Assembly (NCBI GenBank): GCA_934654755.1 | Contig: CAKUGQ010000008.1 | Coordinates: forward strand, 18,290-82,289 | DNA from: an uncultured Oscillospiraceae bacterium | GTDB taxonomy: Bacteria > Bacillota > Clostridia > Oscillospirales > Oscillospiraceae | DNA length: 64,000 nt | Direction: 5' to 3' | Shown here: one piece after another, positions 9,059 to 17,594 of the stretch | How the letters are laid out: each line of letters begins with the position of its first letter | Numbering within the stretch: the first letter of the stretch is position 1 | Translations under genes and position numbers: made by a program | The notes under the pieces: model-generated | What the model was told of the DNA's origin: nothing | Seen by the model: the letters and a program-made list of their open reading frames with translations, nothing else | The model's database searches: none

Positions 9059-9087
9059 ATCATAACATACCGTCGCGTGAAGTGCAA
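9059..9087 (-). promoter_or_regulatory. hut operon promoter
   Basis: Read on the minus strand: TTGCAC (9087-9082), 17-base spacer, TATGAT (9064-9059), about 45 bases upstream of hutH. No obvious operator repeat next to it. Confidence 0.72.
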
Positions 9088-9339
9088 GAGCAAATGAAAG
9101 GTTTTTTGTCGGAAATGTCAAAATGCCCTGTTTTTCTCAGCTTTTTATTGTAATGACTAACAAGCTGGGTAGCGCTTTGGCACAAAATGAGCTTCTGCTT
9201 TATCGAAGGCGGCCGCGCCGGAGCAAGGTGGTAAACCATATGACAGGTTTTCTTTACATCCATTCTCGGAGCTTTCCCGCAGGCAGCAGGATATTGACAA
9301 TAAAAAGTAAGATTTTCGCCGGAAATTCGAAAAAAACAG

Positions 9340-9368
9340 TTGACATTTTGTTTCCCGAATGGTATCAT
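9340..9368 (+). promoter_or_regulatory. rplU-prp-rpmA promoter
   Basis: TTGACA at 9340-9345, 17-base spacer, TATCAT at 9363-9368, a near-consensus housekeeping promoter for the L21 operon. Confidence 0.88.
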
Positions 9369-9375
9369 GGACAGG

Positions 9376-9440
9376 CCGCATTGAAGAGGTTCAAGTCGGG
9401 TTGCGCCCGCGCCTCCAGAGCGAGACTACAAAAAAGGTAG
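9376..9440 (+). promoter_or_regulatory. Structured leader of the L21 operon (possible ribosomal-protein leader)
   Basis: The roughly 65-base leader between the promoter and rplU contains GAGG...CCTC and GGG...CCC pairing around 9387-9418. Firmicutes rplU messages often carry an autoregulatory L21 leader, and this may be one; I could not check it against a covariance model. The other ~250 bases of the hutH-rplU gap (9088-9339) show nothing I can name. Confidence 0.4.
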
Positions 9441-9452
9441 GTGCAACAGAGA

Positions 9453-9764
9453 ATGCAGGCAGTTATCGTTACCGGTGGCAAGCAGTACAACGTCAAGGAA
9501 GGCGACATCATCTTCATTGAGAAGCTGGGCGTTGAGGCAGAGTCTACCGTGACCTTCGATCAGGTTCTGGCGGTCGTGGACGGTGAGAACTCCAAGTTCG
9601 GTACCCCCGTCGTCGCCGGCGCCAAGGTCGAGGCAAAGGTGCTGAAGAACGGCAAGTCCAAGAAGGTTGTCGTTTTCAAGTATCGCCCGAAGAAGGATTC
9701 CAAGTCCCTCCGCGGTCACAGACAGCCTTACACGAAGGTGCAGATTGAGAAAATCTCCGTGTAA
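9453..9764 (+). CDS. rplU: 50S ribosomal protein L21
   Basis: 103 residues from ATG 9453; a GTG at 9441 in frame is part of the ribosome binding site (AGGTAGGTG) and is not the start. The sequence opens MQAVIVTGGKQYNVKEGD and ends with the KSLRGHRQPYTKVQI tail typical of L21. It binds 23S rRNA domain I in the large subunit. Its stop codon overlaps the prp start by one base, in the conserved Gram-positive order rplU-prp-rpmA. Confidence 0.98.
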   Translation: MQAVIVTGGKQYNVKEGDIIFIEKLGVEAESTVTFDQVLAVVDGENSKFGTPVVAGAKVEAKVLKNGKSKKVVVFKYRPKKDSKSLRGHRQPYTKVQIEKISV

Positions 9765-10087
9765 TGACAAAAGTAGAGATTTTCAATCAGAACGGGAGAA
9801 TTAACGGATTCTCCGTTTCGGGGCACAGCGGCTACGCCGAAGAGGGAAGCGATATCGTTTGCGCCGCCGTTTCGTCGGCCGTGCAGATGACCGAGTGCAT
9901 CATCAACGACGCTCTCGGAAATCACGCTTCCACTCGTCTGAGGCCGGAAGAGCCCCGTGTCACCCTGACGCTTCCCGCAAGCTGCGACGATGAGGACGCC
10001 GTTCAGGCCGTCCTTACGGGCTTTATGCTCACAATGTGTTCGCTGCGGGATGCGTATCCGGATCATATCGAAGTTATGGAGGTGTAA
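9764..10087 (+). CDS. prp: Ribosomal-processing cysteine protease Prp
   Basis: 107 residues (formerly YsxB/DUF464). The catalytic dyad is visible: His in SGHSGYAEEGSDIVCAAVSS (about residues 20-39) and Cys 13 positions later. Prp removes the N-terminal extension of L27 in Firmicutes and related phyla, an essential step for ribosome assembly in Staphylococcus aureus. The gene sits between rplU and rpmA, overlapping the rplU stop by one base and ending two bases before rpmA. The L27 encoded next door has the matching extension, so enzyme and substrate agree. Confidence 0.95.
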   Translation: MTKVEIFNQNGRINGFSVSGHSGYAEEGSDIVCAAVSSAVQMTECIINDALGNHASTRLRPEEPRVTLTLPASCDDEDAVQAVLTGFMLTMCSLRDAYPDHIEVMEV

Positions 10088-10089
10088 CA

Positions 10090-10374
10090 ATGCTGAAAAT
10101 CGGTTTTCAGTTCTTCGCTCATAAGAAGGGCGGCGGTTCGACTAAGAACGGCCGTGATTCCGAGTCCAAGAGATTGGGCGTGAAGCGCGCGGACGGTCAG
10201 TTCGTCCTCGCGGGCAACATTCTGGTTCGCCAGAGAGGCACGCACATCCATCCCGGTAACAATGTCGGGATCGGCAGCGACGACACCCTGTTTGCCAAGA
10301 TCGACGGTCACGTCAAGTTTGAGCGCAAGGGCAAGGATCGCAAAATGTGCTCCGTCTACGCTGTGGAGCAGTAA
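10090..10374 (+). CDS. rpmA: 50S ribosomal protein L27, with Prp-cleavable N-terminal extension
   Basis: 94 residues. It begins MLKIGFQFF followed by AHKKGGGSTKNGRDSESKRL; mature L27 starts at the AHKK sequence, whose flexible tail reaches the peptidyl transferase centre. The nine-residue FQFF-type extension is the Prp recognition site known from S. aureus L27. The body carries ILVRQRGTHIHPGNNVGIGSDDTLFA in the expected place (motif split by position 50-75). It is the last gene of the rplU-prp-rpmA operon and is followed by a strong terminator at 10387-10422. Confidence 0.97.
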   Translation: MLKIGFQFFAHKKGGGSTKNGRDSESKRLGVKRADGQFVLAGNILVRQRGTHIHPGNNVGIGSDDTLFAKIDGHVKFERKGKDRKMCSVYAVEQ

Positions 10375-10386
10375 GATGCAATACGG

Positions 10387-10422
10387 AATCCCGAACATAA
10401 ACCCTTATGTTCGGGATTTTTT
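10387..10422 (+). terminator. Rho-independent terminator after rpmA
   Basis: AATCCCGAACATAA (10387-10400), loop ACCC, TTATGTTCGGGATT (10405-10418), then TTTTA. Textbook structure. Confidence 0.95.
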
Positions 10423-10452
10423 ATCAGATATCGCCGGTGAAAGGAGGAAGCC

Positions 10453-10980
10453 ATGCAGCAATATATTGAAACCAGACGCCTGATTCTGCATCCGATTACG
10501 ACGCAGGACGCGCCCGCTGTTTTCGTCTGGTCGAGTGACCCGGAGGTCAATCGGTTTATGTCCTATCCGCTGCACAGCGATGCTTCGGAGACGGAAGCAT
10601 GGATTGCTGCGCTCCGGCCGGAGGATCTGGAATTCGGCTTCTACCGCAAAGAGGACGGCTTGCTCATCGGCACGGGCGGCGTCGGAAAAGGCAGCGACGG
10701 GCTTCATCATCTGGGGTATAACCTCCGCCGCGATATGTGGGGCAAGGGCTACGCAACAGAGGCGGCCAAGGCCATGCTGCAATGGGCGCACCGTGAACTT
10801 GGTATCTGCGATTTTGCCGTGGAACACGCAGTCGCGAACACCGCATCGGCCAACGTCATCCGCAAATGCGGCTTCCGATTCGTTCGCCACGGCACATACG
10901 ACAAGCTCGACGGCAGCAAAACCTTCGACGCAGCCTTCTATGAGCTGCATCTGAAAGGAGAATACGATGTTTGTAGATAA
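10453..10980 (+). CDS. GNAT-family N-acetyltransferase (RimJ/RimL-like)
   Basis: 175 residues. N terminus TRRLILHPITTQDAPAVF is the usual beta1-alpha1 of the RimJ/RimL/Acetyltransf_3 group; the acetyl-CoA loop is seen in YNLRRDMWGKGYATEAAKAM (about residues 92-112), and VEHAVANTASANVIRKCGFR is the C-terminal half of the fold. Substrate is unknown: relatives acetylate ribosomal protein N termini, amino acids or small amines. It has an excellent ribosome binding site (AAAGGAGGAAGCC) and its last 14 bases overlap obgE, so the two are probably coupled. Confidence 0.88.
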   Translation: MQQYIETRRLILHPITTQDAPAVFVWSSDPEVNRFMSYPLHSDASETEAWIAALRPEDLEFGFYRKEDGLLIGTGGVGKGSDGLHHLGYNLRRDMWGKGYATEAAKAMLQWAHRELGICDFAVEHAVANTASANVIRKCGFRFVRHGTYDKLDGSKTFDAAFYELHLKGEYDVCR

Positions 10981-12241
10981 GGTGAAAATATATGTCAAGG
11001 CCGGCAACGGCGGCAACGGCGCCGTTGCGTTTCATCGTGAGAAGTTTGTGGCGGCCGGCGGCCCGGACGGTGGCGACGGCGGCAAGGGCGGTAATATCGT
11101 CCTGCGCGTCAATGATAATCTCTCCACACTGATGGATTTCCGCTATCAGCGCAAGTATGCCGCGGCTCCCGGTCAGGACGGGCAGGGTGGAAGATGCAGC
11201 GGCAAACGCGGTGAGGACCGTGTGATCCAGGTCCCGCGCGGCACGGTCGTGCGCGACGCGGAGACGAACGAGATCATTAAGGATATGTCAGATAACGACG
11301 ACTTTGTGCTTTGCCGCGGCGGCAGAGGCGGCTGGGGGAATAAGCACTTTGCCACCCCGACGCGACAGCTTCCGCGCTTTGCAAAGTCCGGTCTGCCGGG
11401 TGAGGAACACGAAGTCGTATTGGAGCTGAAGCTGCTGGCGGATGTCGGCCTGGTCGGCTTCCCGAATGTCGGTAAATCGACGCTTCTGTCCGTGACATCA
11501 AACGCACACCCGAAGATTGCCAACTACCACTTCACCACGCTCTATCCAAATCTTGGTGTAATCTATGTGGACGACGGCGTATCTTTCGTTATGGCGGATA
11601 TCCCGGGCATCATTGAGGGAGCGTCAGAGGGTGCGGGGTTGGGGCATGATTTCCTGCGTCATATCGACCGTTGCCGTCTGCTTGTGCATATTGTGGATGT
11701 CTCAGGCTGCGAAGGGCGTGATCCCGTAGAGGATTTTGAGAAGATTAATGCCGAGCTGGCGAGCTATTCGCTGGAGCTGGCTAAACGGCCGATGCTTGTA
11801 GCGGCAAACAAGTGCGACCTGATCCCGGATGGCAGCGAGAACCTCTCGCGTCTGCGCGGTTATGTAACCGCAAAGGGCTACGAGTTTTACGAGATTTCCG
11901 CTGCAACGACGCAGGGCACGCACCGCCTGATGCAGACGATTGCCGCCAGACTGCAGGAATTGCCGCCGGTGACGGTCTATGAGCCGGAATACGTCAAGCC
12001 GCTGGCCGAGGCGGGCGCGGTCGAAGCGCTGAAGATCGAACAAATGGACGATCTCTGGATTGTTACGGGCAGATGGCTGCAAAGACTGATTGCGGACATC
12101 AATTTTGCGGATTACGAGTCGAGAATGTACTTTGATCGGCAGCTCCGCAAGAGCGGCCTGTTTGAGCGTCTGGAGGAGATGGGAATCCAGGATGGCGACA
12201 CCGTAAGCATTTACGACTTTGAATTCGAGTACGAGCACTGA
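10967..12241 (+). CDS. obgE: GTPase Obg/CgtA
   Basis: 424 residues with three domains: glycine-rich Obg fold (residues 1-158, with NGGNGAVAFHREKF and GGPDGGDGGKGG), G domain with P-loop GFPNVGKSTLL (about 165-175), Switch region DIPGIIEGASEG, NKCD and SAAT, and a C-terminal OCT domain (about 345-424) as in Gram-positive Obg. It works in 50S subunit maturation and stringent response. Start ATG has AAAGGAGAATACG upstream. The rplU-rpmA-obg order is conserved widely; here the GNAT gene is inserted between. Terminator follows directly. Confidence 0.97.
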   Translation: MFVDKVKIYVKAGNGGNGAVAFHREKFVAAGGPDGGDGGKGGNIVLRVNDNLSTLMDFRYQRKYAAAPGQDGQGGRCSGKRGEDRVIQVPRGTVVRDAETNEIIKDMSDNDDFVLCRGGRGGWGNKHFATPTRQLPRFAKSGLPGEEHEVVLELKLLADVGLVGFPNVGKSTLLSVTSNAHPKIANYHFTTLYPNLGVIYVDDGVSFVMADIPGIIEGASEGAGLGHDFLRHIDRCRLLVHIVDVSGCEGRDPVEDFEKINAELASYSLELAKRPMLVAANKCDLIPDGSENLSRLRGYVTAKGYEFYEISAATTQGTHRLMQTIAARLQELPPVTVYEPEYVKPLAEAGAVEALKIEQMDDLWIVTGRWLQRLIADINFADYESRMYFDRQLRKSGLFERLEEMGIQDGDTVSIYDFEFEYEH

Positions 12242-12249
12242 AAAAAGAG

Positions 12250-12279
12250 ATCGACCTGCCGCAAGGCAGGTCGATTTTT
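12250..12279. terminator. Bidirectional terminator between obgE and the SipW operon
   Basis: ATCGACCTGCC, loop GCAA, GGCAGGTCGAT, then TTTTTA on the + strand; AAAAAAG on the left gives a U-run for the minus strand as well. It can end both the obgE transcript and the converging 12352-21556 operon. Confidence 0.93.
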
Positions 12280-12285
12280 AATTCG

Positions 12286-12321
12286 TCGGCGGCAGCCCGT
12301 TTGTGCAGGGGGCTGCCGCCG
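12286..12321. terminator. Second hairpin next to the obgE terminator
   Basis: CGGCGGCAGCCC pairs with GGGCTGCCGCCG around a 12-base loop. It lacks a U-run on either strand; it is likely an accessory hairpin in the 3' end of the minus-strand SipW operon mRNA. Confidence 0.6.
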
Positions 12322-12351
12322 ATCTTTAAAAGGAGAGAAAAGGAAAAGTGA

Positions 12352-12891
12352 TTACGGTGTATCGGTGATCGTACCGCTTTCCACCGTGATACCCCAGGCG
12401 CTTTCGACGGCGTTGTCCGGGGAAGCCTGAATCGCCTCGGCGAGCAGAGTAACGACCTGATAGAGCGTGTCCCCCTCGCCGTCTGCAGTGGTGGAAAGGA
12501 CGAACGGCTGACATAAAACCTCCGTCTGCTGACCCGGCGCGACGGGTGTGGGGTAGTAATACACCTCGTCGCTGCTGCTCTTCAGCCAGCCGTTCAGAAG
12601 CGCAAGCGTCGGATATTCCGTCGGATAACCGACAACGCTGCCGTCCTCCTTGACCCAGTACGATACGACGCGAATGCGAATGAAGGCAGGAATGTTTCCG
12701 GTGTTCTTCACGCGGATATTGCTCTTGACCGAACCGTTAAATTCTTCCGACAGCGCACAGGACACGGCTGCGGCCTTCAGACCGCTGCTCTGCTCTGCAC
12801 GGCGGAACATAAACGCCAAGGTTACGCCGATGCCGCTCAGGGCAAGCGCCGCTGCGAGCAGCAGACAGATCCATCTGAGACGTTTTTGCAT
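12352..12891 (-). CDS. Short exported protein with SipW-type signal peptide, last gene of the SipW operon
   Basis: 179 residues from ATG 12891 (MQKRLRWICLLL); longer readings upstream run through the preceding gene. The basic N terminus, hydrophobic stretch and GIGVTLAFMFRRAEQ segment match the pattern seen in SipW-dependent exported proteins, where a G-VT-A motif precedes the cut. The mature part is beta-rich (NIRVKNTGNIPAFIRIRVV is a typical TasA-like strand pattern) and ends in an acidic region without an anchor. It lies 5 bases behind the 1560-residue protein. It resembles the small alternate-signal exported proteins found beside SipW in Clostridia; a minor fibre or cap subunit is an inference. 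Confidence 0.75.
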   Translation of the reverse strand: MQKRLRWICLLLAAALALSGIGVTLAFMFRRAEQSSGLKAAAVSCALSEEFNGSVKSNIRVKNTGNIPAFIRIRVVSYWVKEDGSVVGYPTEYPTLALLNGWLKSSSDEVYYYPTPVAPGQQTEVLCQPFVLSTTADGEGDTLYQVVTLLAEAIQASPDNAVESAWGITVESGTITDTP

Positions 12892-12896
12892 GGCAC

Positions 12897-15800
12897 TCAG
12901 TCCTTTCCGCGTTGATTCTGACAGGGTTCTGCGTTGCCGCTGAGCCATTTGCCATTTGCGGCGCTGCTGCCAAAGGTGCAGGTATACGTTTGGTCTTTGG
13001 TTATGCTGGCCTTCTGTGACTGATCCGCATAGCGCCATGACCAGCCGGTATTAAGCTGTTCGACGGTGTAGTCGCGGCAGGGAAGCTCCGTGACGGTGAC
13101 GCTTCCGCTGCCCTTAACGGTAACATAGGTGACATAGCTCGGATCATTCACTGCCGTGATGCGGTAGACGAATACCTGCTCGCCGTCGGATTCGTCCTCT
13201 GTATTCCGGCGCGTAATGGTCAGGCTGCCATAGCCTTCAGGGACGAATTTTGCATAGTAGATATTCGTTTCCGGCGCGGGGCGCATAGCCTCCGTTTTCG
13301 GCGTTAAATGATTCGTGACGTTATCTACCGTGGCCTGATCGGCCACGGACATTGTGCAGGACGCGTCGGTGAACCATCCGGCAAATCGATAACCGGCCAG
13401 TGCCGTCGGAGTGGAGCCCTGGAAGGATCCGCCCTGAACGACCTCAAGCGTTCGATCGAGCGTGCCGCCGCCGTAGCTCCAGACGCGGTATTGCGCCGTG
13501 TACTCCAGCGGGGCGTAATAGAAGATGATATAGTTATTGGCATCGTTATTGCGCAAAACAATGCTTTGCTCGGGGGCGGAGACACAGTGGAAGCCCTGAA
13601 TATCGTCCTTCTTCCGGGCGGTGACGGTTTGTCCGTATTTTCCGGAGTATGTTTCGGCTTCAGCCAAAATGTCCGCTTCTTTCAGATTGGAAAGATCGCT
13701 GATGTCCGTGCCGTGGTGCAGATGGTAGACCTTGTAGCTCTGCGTATTGCGTGTGTAGTACAGATACAGTTCCGTACCCTTTTGCGTGACGGATATCGAA
13801 AAGGTTCCGTCAGTCCCTATTGACACCGTAGAGTAAGATTCTGTTGTTGCGTCGCTGACGCGGGCCGTGCCCATGACGATAAAGCCGGAAAAGGTCTGCG
13901 GGGTAATGGAGTGCTTGGAGCCGATATCGGCAATGCCTTCTATGCGGGCGTCGATCTCCTCGAAATCCGTGTCGAAGTCCATCCCGTCAGTGTCGAGCTT
14001 TTGCATCAGGTGGTGGACAACGTAAAGCGCCTTGGAGGTGTTTTTCGTATAGTAGAAGGTAATGACGTTGTCTTCGGAGGGGGAGACATTTCCGTCCTTA
14101 TCTACCGTTACGGAGAGGATAAGACGCTTATAGAAGGCGTCGGGGATATAGTTCTCTACGACATGGAAACGTTCCGTGATGACGGCTTTGCTTGTAATCT
14201 TTGTGACGGGGTTCTGTTCAAGGTTATTCAGATCCTTGGGGTCGATAAGCTGCGAGGTTGCCGCGTAGCGATACTCGACCTTGTAAGAGATTTCTTTCGC
14301 GTACACATAGGTGAAAGTGAAAACGTTGGTCTTCGGCGCAGTTTTGTCGTCCTCCGGGGCAATGGTGATGGAATGACTCGCCAGAGTGGGGTAGTACCCT
14401 GAACTGTATCCCGTGTAGAGCTGATTCATCGGGTCGCCCGCCTTGGGGTAATAGGTCCGTGTGCTTCCCTCGTAGGCAAAGCCGGAGGAATCGTCCGCGA
14501 TACAAAGATGGTAGCCCTTGTCGGCGTCCAGATAAACGTAACGCTTTGCCTCGCCATTTACGGTGACGTGATAGACGGCGTTGTCCTCCGGACGACCGCC
14601 CGCTGCGCTCCGGAGCGCTTCAAGGTATGTCTCGTCCGTTTCCGGAAGATAAAGCGCATAGTGGACCAGAAAGGGCTGCGGCACCTGCGAGCTCCAGTCG
14701 GCAAACAGATGCATATCGGATGTGACTTCCATATCGAATGGGTCGAATGCCGTCTTCTCACCGTTTTTCAGATAGAACCAGCCTGCAAAGATGTAATTGT
14801 TGCCGCTCGGATCGGTCGGTGTCTTATCTACTCTCGTTGCATAACTGCGGTGCGGTATGAGTTCCTCATAAAACGGCTTAATCCCCGTATCGCCGCGCTC
14901 ATACTGCAGCATCAGGCCGTAAGACGCAAAGAAGCGCAGCGTATGTTCGACCGGAACCCATTTGGCGTACAGACTCAGGTTGTGCGCTGGCATGGTATCC
15001 GTCTCACCCAGCTCGCTGCCCGCATAGCCGTCCTGACTGTAATACCATCCGGCGAAGCGGTAAGCGCCTGCTTCCAGAGAAGCGGGGTAGGACGGCTCGT
15101 ATTTTGCAACATCGGTCAAGACGGCGTTGTAGACGATGTTGTCCATCTTGCCATTGGAAATGATTTCCCCGTGATTGTGCAGCGTCAGCGCGTAGGTGTT
15201 TCTCCTGTAGAAAAAGCTTGCGGTAAAGGAATCGCGGCCATCGCCGGCAGGATCGTTTTTGGTGAATTCCGCGCCGTCGGCGGCAAAGCCGAGCAGCGTG
15301 GGCTGCGTCTGACCATAAGGCTCTGTTGCGTCGGCCTTATCCATTGTATTGTCGTCCGTCGTATAAACGGTCTTCAGCAGCCGGTAGTCTATGCCATTGT
15401 AGGTGAAGTCCGTTTCAGCGTTTTCGTCATAGTTCAGCTTGGGAATATAGATCTTGTAGATCCACTGGCGCGGAACGCTCCAACTGATATCGGCGCCGTT
15501 ATCGAAAAAGCCGATGAAATTGACCGTTGTGGCGATACCATACTGCTTGTCATAAAGCAGATTGTCATCCAGAAGCTGGTACATTCCCTTGACGGTGGAG
15601 TTAGCGTTGTCTACGGAGTATTTGACCTTAAACTCACCGTTCCATCCGGCCAGATAAGCGTAGTTGCCCCACTTTCCTTCGCCCATGTTGTCTTTTGCGC
15701 CGTTGTTATTATGCGTGCCACTTACCTCAACGGTCTGGAACGCTTCGCCGGGCCACAGCTCCGTCAGATCGGCGCCGTAGGGGAGGGAAATGGAAAAATA

Positions 15801-17579
15801 GTGGAATACGACGCCTTTCAAGCTTATAACGGTGCCTGTGCTCCATTTACCCGGCAGCTTTTCATCCAGCAGCTTTTTGTATTCCGTTGTGAACACCGGA
15901 AGCGCCTCGACCTTGCCATATTGGTTGTTGTCAACCTTGTCAAGAAGGTTTTCAATTGTATAATTATCTCCTTCGGGCATGCCGTGGCCTGTTTGGTCTT
16001 TATTGCCAAAGTTATAGGTCGAGCCGCCAATGACCATATAGCTCTTGGAATTGTCCGACCCGGTTATTTCTTTGGCGTAGAAAAAGCGGAGCGTATACTC
16101 TTTGCGCTTGTAATAGACATTGACGATTGTGGAGCCGTCGCCCTTGACGGTGACGTTTTGATCGGCGTGATCAAACACATAGTGCCGGAAATCCGCGGGC
16201 TTGCAGTCGTCCGTATGGCTGTGGCCGTCTTCCCCCTCGGCATAACCGCAGATATAGGTGTCTGCCGTCAGGTCACCCGAACCGCTGACCGTGGAGTCGG
16301 AGGGCGCGCTATCCAACCGACTGCCGATATAGGCATAGCCGCTGTCGTCGGCGTGGCTTAGCCAATAGACGACCTTATAGTTTGTATTTTCCGGCACCCA
16401 GATCGCGGTGTAGCTGCGGTTATCACTCGGAACGGTCGCAGGCACTTCGTCCGCCACGCCGTCTCCGTTGGAATCCCAACCCATAAACTTGTAACCGTAG
16501 CGGGTTGGATCAAGCGCAACGAAGGGCGTACCGTATCTGGCGTAGATTGTTTCGGTGCCGTGGCCGCCTGCCGCGTCGAATTTGAGCATGTAATAGTTGC
16601 GGTCATAATAACACTCGAAAACCGTTGAACCGTCGGCAGCAACGGCTTCCGGATAATGATAAAGCTTTGTAAAGCCCTGAACTCTGTCGGCAACGGGATC
16701 GGTCAGCACAAGATTATCAATGATCGTTCCGGTTTTTGCCGTGCCGACCCAGTAGAGATCGGAGTTCTCGGTGTAGAGGTCGTCGTTGATATTCTGGAAG
16801 AAATAACGGACGGCATACGGGACGTCGATTGCCTTGTAGTAGACGTTTACGATATATTTTCCGGCCTCGTGAGTGTCATCAAGGGAGATATGGACAATGG
16901 AGGCATCGTCGGCGGAGGAGGCATCGGAGCTTTCGGGATCGAACGCATTATAATAGGGCGCATAACCGAGATAGGTGGGGGAAATGACGTCCGACTCGTA
17001 GCTCGTTTTGGCTTCGATTTGTGCATAATACGGCGTATAGATCGGCAGACCGGAAACGGCGTCAAGATAGTTGATCGTTATCTGGATATACTCGTCTGCC
17101 GAGGGCGTATCCTCCTGCGTCACGGGGGAGCTGCGAACGGGAGCGGAGAGCCTGTTCGGGACGGCGGAGAGACCTTGCGCCGTGTATGCGACGGTCACGC
17201 AGACCGGTTCGGAAACAACAAGCGCACCGTCCGCGGTCGCGGCACAGCGGATATAGGCGCTGCCGGAGTTATCAAGCAGCGAGCCGACCAGCGCATAGGA
17301 CAGCGTAAGCGTGCTGCCGGATGCGCCGTGGATGTCCACCCAAAGCTGTTCCTGTGCGTCGGCAAGAATCTGCCAGCGCAGCGCAGTCGAGGGACGGTCG
17401 CATTCGGCATTGAGCGCCGTTTTTTCCTCCTGCGACAGGAGAAGTCCGGAAATCTCGCTGCCCATGTGCGTAATGCGGACGCGCGGCGATGCCGTTGCCA
17501 GAACGCCGACGGTCAGTGCGGCGATGGCCAGAACAAGCAGAACCGGACAGAAAATACGGAAAAAGCGAGCTTTTTTCAT
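12897..17579 (-). CDS. Giant secreted repeat protein (Flg_new/InlB-B-type and MucBP-like repeats, Cna-B-like end)
   Basis: 1560 residues, the largest protein in the window. Residues 1-32 form a signal peptide or anchor (RIFCPVLLVLAIAALTVGV). Many beta-grasp repeats follow: Flg_new/InlB-B types at about 325-390 (YYMLKFDAAGG ... GYKFMGWDSNGDG), 795-875, 876-965 and 1360-1450 (YRFAGWF and FAGWFYL signatures), and a MucBP-like block near 1095-1185 ending FYYTKN. The last 110 residues look like a Cna-B/prealbumin domain (SGSVTVTELPCRDYTVEQL) ending GKWLSGNAE. There is no sortase motif or C-terminal membrane helix. Related repeats occur in internalin-like adhesins and matrix proteins. It is embedded in the riboswitch-led SipW operon, 15 bases after a small exported protein. 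A fibre tip or adhesin is inferred. Confidence 0.85.
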   Translation of the reverse strand: MKKARFFRIFCPVLLVLAIAALTVGVLATASPRVRITHMGSEISGLLLSQEEKTALNAECDRPSTALRWQILADAQEQLWVDIHGASGSTLTLSYALVGSLLDNSGSAYIRCAATADGALVVSEPVCVTVAYTAQGLSAVPNRLSAPVRSSPVTQEDTPSADEYIQITINYLDAVSGLPIYTPYYAQIEAKTSYESDVISPTYLGYAPYYNAFDPESSDASSADDASIVHISLDDTHEAGKYIVNVYYKAIDVPYAVRYFFQNINDDLYTENSDLYWVGTAKTGTIIDNLVLTDPVADRVQGFTKLYHYPEAVAADGSTVFECYYDRNYYMLKFDAAGGHGTETIYARYGTPFVALDPTRYGYKFMGWDSNGDGVADEVPATVPSDNRSYTAIWVPENTNYKVVYWLSHADDSGYAYIGSRLDSAPSDSTVSGSGDLTADTYICGYAEGEDGHSHTDDCKPADFRHYVFDHADQNVTVKGDGSTIVNVYYKRKEYTLRFFYAKEITGSDNSKSYMVIGGSTYNFGNKDQTGHGMPEGDNYTIENLLDKVDNNQYGKVEALPVFTTEYKKLLDEKLPGKWSTGTVISLKGVVFHYFSISLPYGADLTELWPGEAFQTVEVSGTHNNNGAKDNMGEGKWGNYAYLAGWNGEFKVKYSVDNANSTVKGMYQLLDDNLLYDKQYGIATTVNFIGFFDNGADISWSVPRQWIYKIYIPKLNYDENAETDFTYNGIDYRLLKTVYTTDDNTMDKADATEPYGQTQPTLLGFAADGAEFTKNDPAGDGRDSFTASFFYRRNTYALTLHNHGEIISNGKMDNIVYNAVLTDVAKYEPSYPASLEAGAYRFAGWYYSQDGYAGSELGETDTMPAHNLSLYAKWVPVEHTLRFFASYGLMLQYERGDTGIKPFYEELIPHRSYATRVDKTPTDPSGNNYIFAGWFYLKNGEKTAFDPFDMEVTSDMHLFADWSSQVPQPFLVHYALYLPETDETYLEALRSAAGGRPEDNAVYHVTVNGEAKRYVYLDADKGYHLCIADDSSGFAYEGSTRTYYPKAGDPMNQLYTGYSSGYYPTLASHSITIAPEDDKTAPKTNVFTFTYVYAKEISYKVEYRYAATSQLIDPKDLNNLEQNPVTKITSKAVITERFHVVENYIPDAFYKRLILSVTVDKDGNVSPSEDNVITFYYTKNTSKALYVVHHLMQKLDTDGMDFDTDFEEIDARIEGIADIGSKHSITPQTFSGFIVMGTARVSDATTESYSTVSIGTDGTFSISVTQKGTELYLYYTRNTQSYKVYHLHHGTDISDLSNLKEADILAEAETYSGKYGQTVTARKKDDIQGFHCVSAPEQSIVLRNNDANNYIIFYYAPLEYTAQYRVWSYGGGTLDRTLEVVQGGSFQGSTPTALAGYRFAGWFTDASCTMSVADQATVDNVTNHLTPKTEAMRPAPETNIYYAKFVPEGYGSLTITRRNTEDESDGEQVFVYRITAVNDPSYVTYVTVKGSGSVTVTELPCRDYTVEQLNTGWSWRYADQSQKASITKDQTYTCTFGSSAANGKWLSGNAEPCQNQRGKD

Positions 17580-17594
17580 GTGGTCAACCTTTCG

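Noticed and set aside
14508..16361. Long + strand ORF (617 codons) opposite the giant repeat protein
   Set aside because: Antisense shadow of a biased-codon gene; no ribosome binding site or family features, while the minus-strand product has clear repeats.
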